Notes: generated by a model from the sequence alone, not told the origin. Counted from the first letter of the stretch, positions 34,161 to 42,728 are shown. The stretch is DNA of 64,000 nucleotides from Bradyrhizobium sp. CSS354 (GCF_029051725.1 NZ_JAACFU010000023.1:35795-99794), one strand, 5' to 3'. Program-made: numbers and translations.

Positions 34161-35009
34161 TTACGACCGCGCGCTCCACTGCCGCGACGTCGTGATCAGC
34201 TTCTCCGGCCGCTCTTCGGCTCGCGTCCAGTCGTTGCCGGAACACCAGAAATGGCCCAGTGCGCAGGCTTCGACGTGAAGCTTGCCGGAGCTCTTCAGCG
34301 TCATCCTCGCATAATAGGTGCTGCCGCTGGAGCGGCTGTAGATGTTACCGATCCAGACGTCGTGCGTTTTCGGCTTCATGTTGACGAGCACGCTCTCGCC
34401 CCTGGTCGACGCTTCGGTCAGTGCGAAGCCGCACAGTGCAGGACCGCAGCGTTCGATGCGGACCGTGCCCTTGGCGCCTGCGCTCTCCCATTCGCCGATC
34501 GGCAAATAGGCCTGTTCGTCGTCGCTGCGCTCAGGGCTGGTCACGGCCTGCTCGAGCTCCGGCCTTGACGCGACGACGGGCGCCTCCATGCGCGGCGGAT
34601 CGAGCGCGACGGTCTTCGGCGGATCCATTCGCGGTAGCTCGACCCGTGGCGGATTGGAGCTTGGCGCCGGCGGCAGAACAATTGGCTGCGACGTCGTTGA
34701 GGCAAGGACAGGAGCCCCCGGCGCTGGCGCGGGCGCGACCACGATGGCTTGCGGCGGCCTGACCGGAGCCACGGGATAGAGCGGCTGCGGCGGCGGACGC
34801 ACCGGCTCCGGCGCCGGTGCCGTATCGACGTCCGGCCGAAAGCTGCGATGGGAGGAAACCGAAACACACGAAGCCGATCGGCAACGACTGGACGACTCGA
34901 CCTGGAATCGATGACCGCCGATTGAGAACGCGTAGGACCCGGCCTCGGCTGCGGGCGCAATCGCCATCAGCGCGATCAATGTGCCAAGCGAAGTCACAAG
35001 CCGCGTCAT
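34161..35009 (-). CDS. Secreted DUF2147-like protein with Pro-rich linker (paralog 1)
   Basis: 282 residues. A signal peptide (cleavage after AEA, about 23) is followed by a short beta motif SYAFSIGGHRFQVES with two Cys, then a Pro/Ala-rich linker (about 60-160). The C-terminal DUF2147-type domain (about 170-265) has IGEWESAGAKGTVRIERCGPALCG and GKLHVEACALGHFWCSGNDW. Divergent from a paralog at 35203 with the same layout. Periplasmic or outer-surface; function unknown. Confidence 0.82.
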   Translation of the reverse strand: MTRLVTSLGTLIALMAIAPAAEAGSYAFSIGGHRFQVESSSRCRSASCVSVSSHRSFRPDVDTAPAPEPVRPPPQPLYPVAPVRPPQAIVVAPAPAPGAPVLASTTSQPIVLPPAPSSNPPRVELPRMDPPKTVALDPPRMEAPVVASRPELEQAVTSPERSDDEQAYLPIGEWESAGAKGTVRIERCGPALCGFALTEASTRGESVLVNMKPKTHDVWIGNIYSRSSGSTYYARMTLKSSGKLHVEACALGHFWCSGNDWTRAEERPEKLITTSRQWSARS

Positions 35010-35093
35010 CGGCGCCTCCCTCTGTGTCGCGACGAGGTTACGCAGATGGAATCAGATGAATGTGCGCTGCGTCACGCAGCGGCGGCGAGCCGT

Positions 35094-35109
35094 TGTGACG
35101 TCTATCACA
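35094..35109. promoter_or_regulatory. Perfect Crp-type site between the DUF2147 paralogs
   Basis: tgtgacgtctatcaca matches TGTGA-N6-TCACA exactly, 93 bp before the plus-strand gene and 85 bp before the minus-strand gene. A weaker match, tgtgcgctgcgtcacg (35061-35076), lies 33 bp away, but it overlaps a hairpin gctgcg-tca-cgcagc and may be coincidental. Confidence 0.55.
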
Positions 35110-35202
35110 GAACGTCCGATCAGCCCGGCATAGGGTCGAACCACGCTTCATCCACCCGCGACTTCAGTCCCATCGGGACCCACACATTCTTCGGAGGTTG
35201 TC

Positions 35203-35967
35203 ATGAACAAGCTCACCATCGCCGCCACTGCCCTCTTCCTCGCGTCCACCGCCGCCGCGCATGCCGGCAATTCGCTCTCGTTCCAGATCGAAGGCCAGCA
35301 CATCCGCATCGAGACGCCGCGCAACTGCGCCTCGCTCAATTGCGTGACCATCGTAGCGCCGGGCTTGTCGGACAAGCCGATCAAGCTGAACAACATCAAC
35401 CTCAAGGGCTTGGGCTCGAAGGACGATGACGTCGACACCACGCCGGCCACGACCACGCAGCCCGCGCCGGCTCCCGTGCAGCAGGCGCCGGTGCAGGCGA
35501 CCGCGCCGGCAGCGCCCGCTATCGCGGCTCCGGCCACGACGGTTGCCGCGGCTCCGGCCGCCAGCTACGACACCACAACGCAGGCTGCGCCCGTCGCGGC
35601 GCCCGCTCCCGTTTCCGCGCCCGCACCCGTCGCAGTTGCGCCGACCCCCGCTCCGGCTCCCGTCGCCGCGCCTGTCGCGGTTGCCAACACGCCGATCGGC
35701 GTTTGGGCCACCGAAGAGAACAAGGGCAATGTCCGTGTCGAACAGTGCGGCGTCAATCTCTGCGGCTACGCCGCAAAGACCAACGAGCGCATCCTGATCA
35801 ACATGAAGCCCGACGGCGCGAAGTGGAGCGGCCGCATCCACGATCCCGACTCCGGCCGCAATTACGACTCGACGATTGCGATGAAGGGCCCGAATGCAAT
35901 GCGCGTGCAGGGCTGCGCCTTCGGCGGCATGTTCTGCGGCGGCCAGACCTGGAAGCGCGTGAGCTGA
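35203..35967 (+). CDS. Secreted DUF2147-like protein with Pro/Ala-rich linker (paralog 2)
   Basis: 254 residues. Signal peptide to about 22 (AHA-GN), then NSLSFQIEGQHIRIETPRNC (compare SYAFSIGGHRFQVES in paralog 1), a Pro/Ala/Thr linker (about 80-160), and a DUF2147-type C-terminal domain: IGVWATEENKGNVRVEQCG, LCGYAAK, MKPDGAKWSGRIHDPDSG and MRVQGCAFGGMFCGGQTW. ATG 35203 follows ggaggttgtc. Periplasmic, function unknown. The divergent arrangement suggests duplication by inversion and shared control. Confidence 0.85.
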   Translation: MNKLTIAATALFLASTAAAHAGNSLSFQIEGQHIRIETPRNCASLNCVTIVAPGLSDKPIKLNNINLKGLGSKDDDVDTTPATTTQPAPAPVQQAPVQATAPAAPAIAAPATTVAAAPAASYDTTTQAAPVAAPAPVSAPAPVAVAPTPAPAPVAAPVAVANTPIGVWATEENKGNVRVEQCGVNLCGYAAKTNERILINMKPDGAKWSGRIHDPDSGRNYDSTIAMKGPNAMRVQGCAFGGMFCGGQTWKRVS

Positions 35968-36003
35968 CGCCAAAGGTGACGTCTCCAACACATGCACATT
36001 CTT

Positions 36004-36091
36004 CGTCATGCCCGGGGCCTGTCCCGGGCATCCACGTTCTTAGTCCTGCGCTTCAAGGCGTGGATGGCCGGGACAAGCCCGGCCATGACGG
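36004..36091. repeat. Palindromic repeat, family B (gtcatgcccgggg / cggccatgac)
   Basis: Outer arms cgtcatgcccggggcctgtc and gacaagcccggccatgacg pair, with inner catccacg / cgtggatg. Further copies are at 41092, 46734 and 58212. It follows the DUF2147-like gene and may act as its terminator. Confidence 0.8.
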
Positions 36092-36231
36092 TGGAGAGGC
36101 TTGGCCACAAGCTAGTATCGCGTACCGTTTGAACGTTCGCTGCCCCCGTGCGATAGACATTCATCCGCCGTTCACCTGCATCAGGATGATATCGGTCGAT
36201 CTCGCCTCGCGTTTCTCACCGGGACCTCCTC

Positions 36232-37695
36232 TTGAATTTTCTCGTGGCCTGGCGCCGCTTCTTGTTCGCGCTCGCCTTGCTGGCCTTGCCGCCGGCCGGC
36301 TCAAACGCAGCATCTGCATCCGATGCAATCCACCTTGCGCAGGCGCAGCCACAAGCGCAGCCGTCGCCCGCCCCCTCTCCGACGCCATCGGCTTCACCCG
36401 CTCCCGCGACCGAGGCGCAGCCGGCCGCCGTCGAGCCGATCGGCAACGTCGCGACGGTGACGGGCATCGCGACCGTGATCCGAGACAAAAATTCCTATCC
36501 GCTGCGGGTGCGCGACGACATCTATCTCAACGACGTCGTGCAGACTTCGTCGAACTCCTCGCTCGGCATCACCTTCGACGACGCGACCACGTTCAACCTC
36601 TCCGCCAGCACGAAGATCACCATCGACACTTACGTCTATGAGGACGGCGGCAAGCACAACGCAGGAATCTTCGACATCGGTAAGGGCACGGTCGCCTTCG
36701 TTGCGGCGGCGGTGGCAAAGACCGGCGACATGAAGATCACGACGCCGACGGCGACGCTCGGCATCCGCGGCACCACGGGCGTCGTCGACGTGCCGAACGG
36801 CGCCGCCGCGAACAAAGCCAACAACGTCAACATCAAGCTCTATCCCGACGCCGACGGCCGGGTCGGACACATCGACGTCGACGACCGCACGAGTGGGACG
36901 CGGCTCGGCGCGCTGACGCAGGGCGCGAGCGGTTTTGCAATCCGGCCGGGCGCAGCCGCTGCAGGCGTCATGCGCTTTGCCGCGGTGCCGATCACGATTG
37001 CGCCACAGCAGATCGCACGCGACCGCGGCTTCGTCAGCCAGGTGCATCTGGCGCAGACCACCGGCCGGCAGATCGTCACCGAGCAGCGCGACTTCCGCCG
37101 CGCCAATCCGACCGCGAGCCCGCGCATTCCGCGGCCGTTCCAACCGCCGCAACAGCAACAATTGCGGCCGAACACGGCGCCCGGCCAACCGCCGCAGCGG
37201 CCGAACGGCCAGCCCGGTCAGAACAACCGTCCAGGCCAACAGCAGCCGGGCGCGCCAGGTCGCCAAGGCAACCAGCAAGGCGCCCAGCCGCCGCAGCGGC
37301 CGGGCCAAGGCGGCGCGGTGCAACCGGGTACGCCGCGCGCGGGTCGAGGTCAGCAGCAACAAGGCCAGAAGCAACGCGCGGGGCGTCCGGCAGGCCTACC
37401 GCGCGCCGGTCAAGGCACGCAGCCTGACGGCACGCCGCAGACCCGGCCGCAACGCGGTGGGCAGATTCCGACGCAGCCCGGCGGAGTCGCGCCGCAGCAG
37501 CCGGGCGGAGCGCAACAGCAGCCCGGCCTGCAGCCGCGACTGCCGCGCACCGGATTGCAGCCGGGCCAGCCGCCCGCGGTTCAACAGCCGGGCATGCAGC
37601 GACCGGGCAGCTTCCAGCAGCGCCCGCCCGCCGCACAACGCCCCGCAGCGCCGCGAAGGCCAGTGCCGGCCCCAAAGGAGAAGGAGCGGCGGTGA
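36232..37695 (+). CDS. FecR-domain secreted protein with Gln/Pro/Gly-rich tail
   Basis: 487 residues. A signal peptide (about 1-25, LALLALPPAGSNA) and a short Gln/Pro stretch precede a FecR domain (about 80-200) with VRDDIYLNDVVQTSSNSSLGITFDD and TPTATLGIRGTTGVVDV. From about 285 to the end it is almost only Q, P, G, R and A in loose repeats, probably disordered. Start is TTG 36232 or GTG 36244; no ATG fits. FecR domains outside sigma-regulation systems are common in secreted proteins; the role is unknown. Confidence 0.82.
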   Translation: MNFLVAWRRFLFALALLALPPAGSNAASASDAIHLAQAQPQAQPSPAPSPTPSASPAPATEAQPAAVEPIGNVATVTGIATVIRDKNSYPLRVRDDIYLNDVVQTSSNSSLGITFDDATTFNLSASTKITIDTYVYEDGGKHNAGIFDIGKGTVAFVAAAVAKTGDMKITTPTATLGIRGTTGVVDVPNGAAANKANNVNIKLYPDADGRVGHIDVDDRTSGTRLGALTQGASGFAIRPGAAAAGVMRFAAVPITIAPQQIARDRGFVSQVHLAQTTGRQIVTEQRDFRRANPTASPRIPRPFQPPQQQQLRPNTAPGQPPQRPNGQPGQNNRPGQQQPGAPGRQGNQQGAQPPQRPGQGGAVQPGTPRAGRGQQQQGQKQRAGRPAGLPRAGQGTQPDGTPQTRPQRGGQIPTQPGGVAPQQPGGAQQQPGLQPRLPRTGLQPGQPPAVQQPGMQRPGSFQQRPPAAQRPAAPRRPVPAPKEKERR

Positions 37696-37723
37696 CGTGC
37701 GTCAGCTTGCTGCTCTCTCTCCC

Positions 37724-37803
37724 CGTCATTGCGAGCGCAGCGAAGCAATCCAGAGTCCCTCCGCGGAAAGATTCTGGATTGCTTCGCTGCGCTCGCAATG
37801 ACG
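37724..37803. repeat. Palindromic repeat, family C (cgtcattgcgagcgcagcga)
   Basis: Near-perfect palindrome: cgtcattgcgagcgcagcga / tcgctgcgctcgcaatgacg with inner agcaatccaga / tctggattgct. Other copies: 61222-61308 and a half at 11083. It separates the FecR gene from the convergent Nudix gene. Confidence 0.85.
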
Positions 37804-37879
37804 ATCTGGAGGGAGTGATGCTATCTCCGCCGTCAACCCGCGGATGCTTCTGCACTCGTAAGCAGGGCGCGACAACAGC

Positions 37880-38443
37880 TCACGCCTCGCCGCGTAGCCA
37901 CGCCTTCATCTTTTGCAAAAGACCGTGCCGCAACTCGCCGACCGACGCCGCTTCAGCCGGTGTCAGTGTCTGCAAAGCCGCATCGACATCGTCGGTTGCC
38001 AGCGTCGGCTCGGACGCAGGCGAGGATGCAAGCCCCGCCGCCGCAAGCGCGATCGGGCCGATCTGCGTCAGGAAAACGCGCTCGTACTCGCGCGATAGGC
38101 GCGCGAGCGCGTCTTCCAGCGTCAGCCAGTCGACCGCCTTGATGTCGTTCATCAGCTTGCGGACCGGACCGTCCCCGGCCTCCATCCGCCAGAAATGTAC
38201 CACCTTGGAACGTCCGCCCGACTGGTAGACGAGCGTGCCCAGAAACTCGTGGATGGCAACGTCGTGGCCGGTCTCTTCCAGCACTTCGCGATGCGCGGCT
38301 TGCTTCGGCGTTTCGCCGTCATCGAGCTTGCCCTTGGGCAAGACCCATTCGTTGCGCTTGCGCTGGCGCACGACGGCAATCAGCGGCGGCGCACCTCGCC
38401 GCAGCACAATACCACCCGCCGCCATGACCGGCGCCCGCGCCAT
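37880..38443 (-). CDS. Nudix hydrolase
   Basis: About 187 residues. The complete Nudix box GKLDDGETPKQAAHREVLEE, followed by TGH, lies at about 38-60 and fits GX5EX7REUXEEXGU, which binds the metal and cleaves nucleoside diphosphates linked to another group. The start of the fold (AAGGIVLRRG) and the motif RNEWVLPKGKL resemble Ap4A/diphosphoinositol-type members. ATG 38443 preferred over GTG one codon upstream. It lies 66 bp behind psd on the same strand. Confidence 0.9.
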   Translation of the reverse strand: MARAPVMAAGGIVLRRGAPPLIAVVRQRKRNEWVLPKGKLDDGETPKQAAHREVLEETGHDVAIHEFLGTLVYQSGGRSKVVHFWRMEAGDGPVRKLMNDIKAVDWLTLEDALARLSREYERVFLTQIGPIALAAAGLASSPASEPTLATDDVDAALQTLTPAEAASVGELRHGLLQKMKAWLRGEA

Positions 38444-38509
38444 CACCCAATCCGCAGTCGTAGAACGTCCCCACGAAAGATATAGGCGCTCGACCCGGCA
38501 GATTGAAGG

Positions 38510-39373
38510 CTAGTTTTTTCTCAGCAGCGCTTGACCCGCCCGGATGCGCATGCCCTCGGCGATTCCGTCGCAGAAGGTGAAATCGCCGGGCGCGAGGATG
38601 ATGATGGTCGAGCCGTGCTCGAACCAGCCGAGCTCCTCGCCCTTGGTCACGTTGACGTCGCAGGGGAAATTGACCGGCCCCCTGGTCTGCGCGTTCAGCA
38701 CCATGTCGAGGAAGTGCAACCGGATGCTTGCAACCAGGATCGCGGCGACCGGTACCAGCGTCACGGCCTCGCCCGTCGGCAAACGCGTGCGGATCACCGC
38801 GCGCTCGTTCTTGCAAAACAGACGCTCGACCCGCTTCAGCGCGATCGGGTTGACGTTCCAGACATCGCCATGGATCAGCGTGACGCGCTCGATATGAGCG
38901 TCAAAGGGCGCGTGGAAGCGGTGGTACATGCTCGAGGTCAGCCGCAGCGTGACGAAAGAGCCGTTGCGGTGCTGGTCGACCAGCACGGAGTCTCCGAGCA
39001 GATCGAGTAGCGAGTACGGCGCGCCCTTGACCTGGAACAGCTCGGTGTCGGCGATCCGGCCATGGGCGCCGACGATGCCGTCGGACGGACTGGCGACAAT
39101 GGAGGGGTCGGGATCAAAAGGCCGCAAGCCGGGCTTGAGCTCCCGGGTGAAGCAGTCGTGCAGACTCCTGAAATGGGTCTTGCGCGCCTCCGACAGATCG
39201 AGGTCGGAGAACAGCTTCCACAGCGCGATGGAGCCGTCCCGCACCAGCGGGTTCTCGATCTTGGAGAACCAGCCCATGAAACGGGTCAGGGCCGCGCGGG
39301 GGATGCGGTTGGTCAACAGGAAGTTGAGGTCTTCCTGCTGGGTGAAAGAGGCGATGAGGGCTTTGACTGTCAT
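38510..39373 (-). CDS. psd: Phosphatidylserine decarboxylase proenzyme
   Basis: Inner-membrane pyruvoyl enzyme making phosphatidylethanolamine. 287 residues. The self-cleavage site GST lies in ELGWFEHGSTIIILAP near residue 255, giving a short alpha chain with N-terminal pyruvoyl. Other family signatures: SPSDGIVGAHG (about 95) and YHRFHAPFDAHIE (about 150, including the catalytic His). The larger N-terminal part matches the E. coli-type enzyme. Its start is only 35 bp from the divergent aminotransferase. No pssA is adjacent. Confidence 0.93.
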   Translation of the reverse strand: MTVKALIASFTQQEDLNFLLTNRIPRAALTRFMGWFSKIENPLVRDGSIALWKLFSDLDLSEARKTHFRSLHDCFTRELKPGLRPFDPDPSIVASPSDGIVGAHGRIADTELFQVKGAPYSLLDLLGDSVLVDQHRNGSFVTLRLTSSMYHRFHAPFDAHIERVTLIHGDVWNVNPIALKRVERLFCKNERAVIRTRLPTGEAVTLVPVAAILVASIRLHFLDMVLNAQTRGPVNFPCDVNVTKGEELGWFEHGSTIIILAPGDFTFCDGIAEGMRIRAGQALLRKN

Positions 39374-39408
39374 GAATCTGTCAGCTCGCAGTATTAGCGC
39401 TTGTTGTC

Positions 39409-41073
39409 ATGGAAACGACACTCCCGATTCTTTCTTTGTCCGTGGCCGCCGCAGCGTCCGCTGCCGCCGCCTTCCCGAAAATCAAGGCGCGGATCGAATT
39501 GTCCCGCGCCAAACACCGCTCGCTCGCCGGACATTCCAAGATGTCGCGCCGGGTGGCAAAGCTGCTCCCGTTCTACGAATTCGAAGGCGATGCGTACTTC
39601 GCCTGCGACGGCGCGCCGGCGAACATCGCAATGCAGCGCAAGGACGGCTTCTTCCGCCTCGCAAGCCTCTACGCCGAGCGCTACCCCAAGGGCCGCGCGA
39701 TGACGAAGGAAGCGGCGGAAAAGATCTCCGACCTGCACTTCACCGAGACCTACCGCGTGCCGTTCCAGTTCTCGCGTCTGGTTCGCGAGCATTTGGGCAC
39801 CTCGACCTTCGTGGAGTCGTCGCGCGGCGTCACCGTCACGGATGTCGACGGCAACACCTCCTACGACCTCACCGGGTCCTACGGCGTCAACATCTTCGGC
39901 AACGACTTCTACAAGGAATGCATCGAGGGCTCCGAGAAGCGGGCGCACGCACTCGGGCCGGTGCTCGGCCCCTACCATCCCGTCATCCTCGAGAACGTGG
40001 CGCGGCTGTGCCAGATCTCGGGCCTCGACGAAGTGTCCTTCCACATGTCCGGCACCGAAGCCGTGATGCAGGCGGTGCGGCTCGCGCGCTATCACACCAA
40101 GCGCAGCCATCTCGTCCGCTTCGCCGGCGCCTATCACGGCTGGTGGGGCGACGTGCAGCCCGGCGTCGGCAATCCGATTCCTGCGCACGAGACCTACACC
40201 CTCGCCGAAATGTCGGAGAAGACGCTGCACGTGCTGCGTACGCGCAAGGACATCGCCTGCGTGCTGGTCAACCCGCTGCAGGGGCTGCATCCGAACGGCA
40301 ACGCGCCCGGCGATTCCTCGCTGGTCGATTCCTCCCGGGGCGGCAATTTCGACCGCGCGGCCTACACCGCGTGGCTGAAGCAGCTGCGCGAGGTCTGCAC
40401 CGAGCGCGGCATCGTGCTGATCTTCGACGAGGTCTTCGTCGGCTTCCGTCTCGCCGCAGGCGGCGCCCAGGAGTATTTCGGCGTCCGCGCCGACATGGTG
40501 ACCTACGGCAAGAGCCTCGCCGGCGGCCTGCCGATCGGCGTGGTCTGCGGCAAACGCCTGCTGATGCGCCGCTTCCGCGACGACCGCCCGGCCGACGTCT
40601 GCTTCGCCCGCGGCACCTTCAACTCGCACCCCTACGTCATGACGGCGATGGACGAGTTTCTGAGCCGGCTCGCCAGCCCGAATTTCCGCGCCGTCTATGA
40701 CGGACTGGACGAGACCTGGAACGGCCGCGCGGAAAAGCTCAACCGGATGATGATCGACGCCGACCTGCCGGTGCGGTTTGCCAACTTCTCGTCGATCTGG
40801 ACGGTGAAATACAGCACGCCATCCCGCTACAACTGGATGCTGCAATATTACCTGCGTGCCGAAGGCCTGTCCTTGAGCTGGGTCGGCACCGGCCGGCTGA
40901 TCTTCAGCCTGAACTATACCGATGCCGATTTCACCGAGGTCGCCGAGCGTTTCGTCCGCGCGGCCGAGAAGATGAAGGCCGACGGCTTCTGGTGGCACGA
41001 TGGCGTCCTCACCAACAAGACCATCAAGCGGCAGATCCTGAAAGAGATGCTCGCCAAGCGCTTCGGGCGCTGA
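39409..41073 (+). CDS. Class III PLP-dependent aminotransferase with N-terminal extension
   Basis: 554 residues, over 100 longer than usual. Residues 5-22 are hydrophobic, and the region up to about 115 has no counterpart in standard enzymes. The aminotransferase domain has SFHMSGTEAVMQAVRLAR (about 210), FAGAYHGWWGD, LIFDEVFVGFR (about 340) and the PLP lysine in TYGKSLAGGLPIG (about 365), closest in style to glutamate-1-semialdehyde aminomutases. Genes for phospholipids and glycolipids around it suggest a lipid-linked role. A HpnO-like hopanoid aminotransferase is one alternative I cannot test. Confidence 0.85.
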   Translation: METTLPILSLSVAAAASAAAAFPKIKARIELSRAKHRSLAGHSKMSRRVAKLLPFYEFEGDAYFACDGAPANIAMQRKDGFFRLASLYAERYPKGRAMTKEAAEKISDLHFTETYRVPFQFSRLVREHLGTSTFVESSRGVTVTDVDGNTSYDLTGSYGVNIFGNDFYKECIEGSEKRAHALGPVLGPYHPVILENVARLCQISGLDEVSFHMSGTEAVMQAVRLARYHTKRSHLVRFAGAYHGWWGDVQPGVGNPIPAHETYTLAEMSEKTLHVLRTRKDIACVLVNPLQGLHPNGNAPGDSSLVDSSRGGNFDRAAYTAWLKQLREVCTERGIVLIFDEVFVGFRLAAGGAQEYFGVRADMVTYGKSLAGGLPIGVVCGKRLLMRRFRDDRPADVCFARGTFNSHPYVMTAMDEFLSRLASPNFRAVYDGLDETWNGRAEKLNRMMIDADLPVRFANFSSIWTVKYSTPSRYNWMLQYYLRAEGLSLSWVGTGRLIFSLNYTDADFTEVAERFVRAAEKMKADGFWWHDGVLTNKTIKRQILKEMLAKRFGR

Positions 41074-41091
41074 GGCTAGTTCCTCCAACGG

Positions 41092-41179
41092 CGTCATGGC
41101 CGGGCTTGTCCCGGCCATCCACGCGGCTCCGCGCGAGAACTCCAACACGTGGATGCCCGGGACGAGCCCGGGCATGACG
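41092..41179. repeat. Palindromic repeat, family B
   Basis: cgtcatggccgggcttgtcc and gacgagcccgggcatgacgc pair, with inner ccatccacg / cgtggatg. It sits between two convergent genes, where it may stop transcription from both sides. Confidence 0.8.
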
Positions 41180-41219
41180 CAATCATCAGACATCGGAGGC
41201 CTTGGTGAGAACGGCGCGC

Positions 41220-41879
41220 TCAGGCGTGCTGCTCTTCGAGCGTGGGCTCGCCGATGAGGCCCAGCGTGTGCTCGGGCTTGAGATGCAGGCCGGGATCCAT
41301 CAGCTCGCCGCGCATCAGCGCCAGCGGCGCGTTGCGGTAGAGCATCAAATCGTGGAAGGGGTCGGTCAGGATCTTCGTCATCCAGACGAGGCCGGTCTCG
41401 ACGTCGCGGATGAAGAACAGGTGCACCGTGCGGAACAGGAGACCGCCACCGCCGACCACGAGCCAGATCTTGGCGACCTGCCGCATGAAGTCGGTCGCGC
41501 CCGCCCAGGGCGTGAACAGTCCGAACAGCGTGGGATCGACCAACAGCACCAGTGGCGACAGCGCCCAGATCGACATCAGCACCACCTTGCGCTGAAGGTT
41601 GTAGCCGACCTTGATCTCTTCCTTGTGCTCGTGCGTCGCCTGATTGACGTGGTCGTAGCCGTGCGGCTCGAAGAAGAAGTGACCAGCTTGACGCGAGGTC
41701 ATCGACACCAGCCAGCCGACCAGTGCCGATACCATGGGATCGACGAACAGCCAGACGTATGCGAACAGAAAGCTCAGCGCGCTGACGAAGTGCAGGCTCT
41801 GATTGATGCGGCTGTGGTGATAGTAGCGATGGTCGTCCCAGCGCTGGATCCGCAGCTGTTCGAGATAGTTCTTGATCAT
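41220..41879 (-). CDS. Histidine-rich multi-pass membrane protein
   Basis: 219 residues from ATG 41879 (after gggggag). Three to four hydrophobic segments (about 30-50, 55-70, 105-125, 140-160). Clustered histidines face the first two: WDDHRYYHHSRINQSLHF (about 17-34) and GHFFFEPHGYDHVNQATHEH (about 67-86). This resembles the His-cluster layout of membrane di-iron lipid hydroxylases and the Mpo1/DUF962 group, but no family match is certain. Convergent with the aminotransferase and downstream of the methyltransferase. Confidence 0.65.
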   Translation of the reverse strand: MIKNYLEQLRIQRWDDHRYYHHSRINQSLHFVSALSFLFAYVWLFVDPMVSALVGWLVSMTSRQAGHFFFEPHGYDHVNQATHEHKEEIKVGYNLQRKVVLMSIWALSPLVLLVDPTLFGLFTPWAGATDFMRQVAKIWLVVGGGGLLFRTVHLFFIRDVETGLVWMTKILTDPFHDLMLYRNAPLALMRGELMDPGLHLKPEHTLGLIGEPTLEEQHA

Positions 41880-42002
41880 GCTCTCCCCCAAATGCTTTCG
41901 GCTTCAGGATTTACAGAGATTCGATGTAGGCCGTGTGACATCATCATTTTGTCATGTGACGATTTGCAGCGACGCGGTGACGCACGCGACCCGTGAGCTG
42001 GG

Positions 42003-42692
42003 TCATGCCGCCTTGGCGACGTCGAGCTTGCGGAAGCGCACCAGCGAGAAATGACCGAGCGGCGGGATCAGGCGGCGCTCGGCGAGCTCGATGCCGTCGG
42101 CACCGGCCAGCCATTTGGCGTAACGCGACCAGGCGAACTCGGCGGTGCGGAAGCCGAGCGGGCGCACCACCGGCTGCAGCTTCTGCTCGATGAAGCGGCG
42201 CATGCCGGTATCGGCGCTGACGCGGGTGAGGATGATCAGCTCGCCGCCCGGGCGTAGCACGCGGGCGAATTCGTCCAGCGCGACTTCCGGATTCGGCACG
42301 GCCGTGACGACGTATTGCGCCATCACGACGTCGAAGGAGTTGTCGGGAAATTCGAGCTTCTCGGCATCCATCACCGCGAGGCCTTCGACGTTGTTCAGCT
42401 TGCCCTCGGCGACGCGCTGGCGCGCCTTGTCGAGCATCGCCTCCGAGATGTCGGTGCCGAAGATGCGCAGATGCGGCGCGTAGAGCGGCAGCGAGATGCC
42501 GGTGCCGACGCCGACCTCGAGCACCCGGCCGCCGATCTTGTTGGTGGCGGCGATCGCGGCCTGCCGGCCCTTGGCGAACACGCCCCCGAACACCAGGTCA
42601 TAGACCGGCGCCCAGCGATCATAGGCCTGCTCGACCGTGCCACGGGTGAGGTCGAGCTGCTGGGTGCCGTCAAGGTTCATGATCTTAGCCAT
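42003..42692 (-). CDS. Class I methyltransferase, PmtA-like (phosphatidylethanolamine N-methyltransferase candidate)
   Basis: 229 residues. The SAM-binding motif VLEVGVGTGISLPLY is at about 56-70, followed by GTDISEAML and the post-motif FDVVMAQYVVTAVPNPE. The N-terminal YDRWAPVYDLVFGGVF is typical of Rhodobacter-type PmtA proteins, of which bradyrhizobia carry several, acting in phosphatidylcholine synthesis. Proximity to psd, which makes the phosphatidylethanolamine substrate, supports this. Exact step (first or later methylation) is unknown. 36 bp after the glycosyltransferase. Confidence 0.8.
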   Translation of the reverse strand: MAKIMNLDGTQQLDLTRGTVEQAYDRWAPVYDLVFGGVFAKGRQAAIAATNKIGGRVLEVGVGTGISLPLYAPHLRIFGTDISEAMLDKARQRVAEGKLNNVEGLAVMDAEKLEFPDNSFDVVMAQYVVTAVPNPEVALDEFARVLRPGGELIILTRVSADTGMRRFIEQKLQPVVRPLGFRTAEFAWSRYAKWLAGADGIELAERRLIPPLGHFSLVRFRKLDVAKAA

Positions 42693-42728
42693 CGATGAGG
42701 TTCTCGCTGTGGTTCAAAACGTTTTGGG

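Noticed and set aside
35061..35080. Second Crp site next to the exact one
   Set aside because: Two mismatches in the core, and the DNA is better explained as a small hairpin (gctgcg-tca-cgcagc); kept only as a remark.
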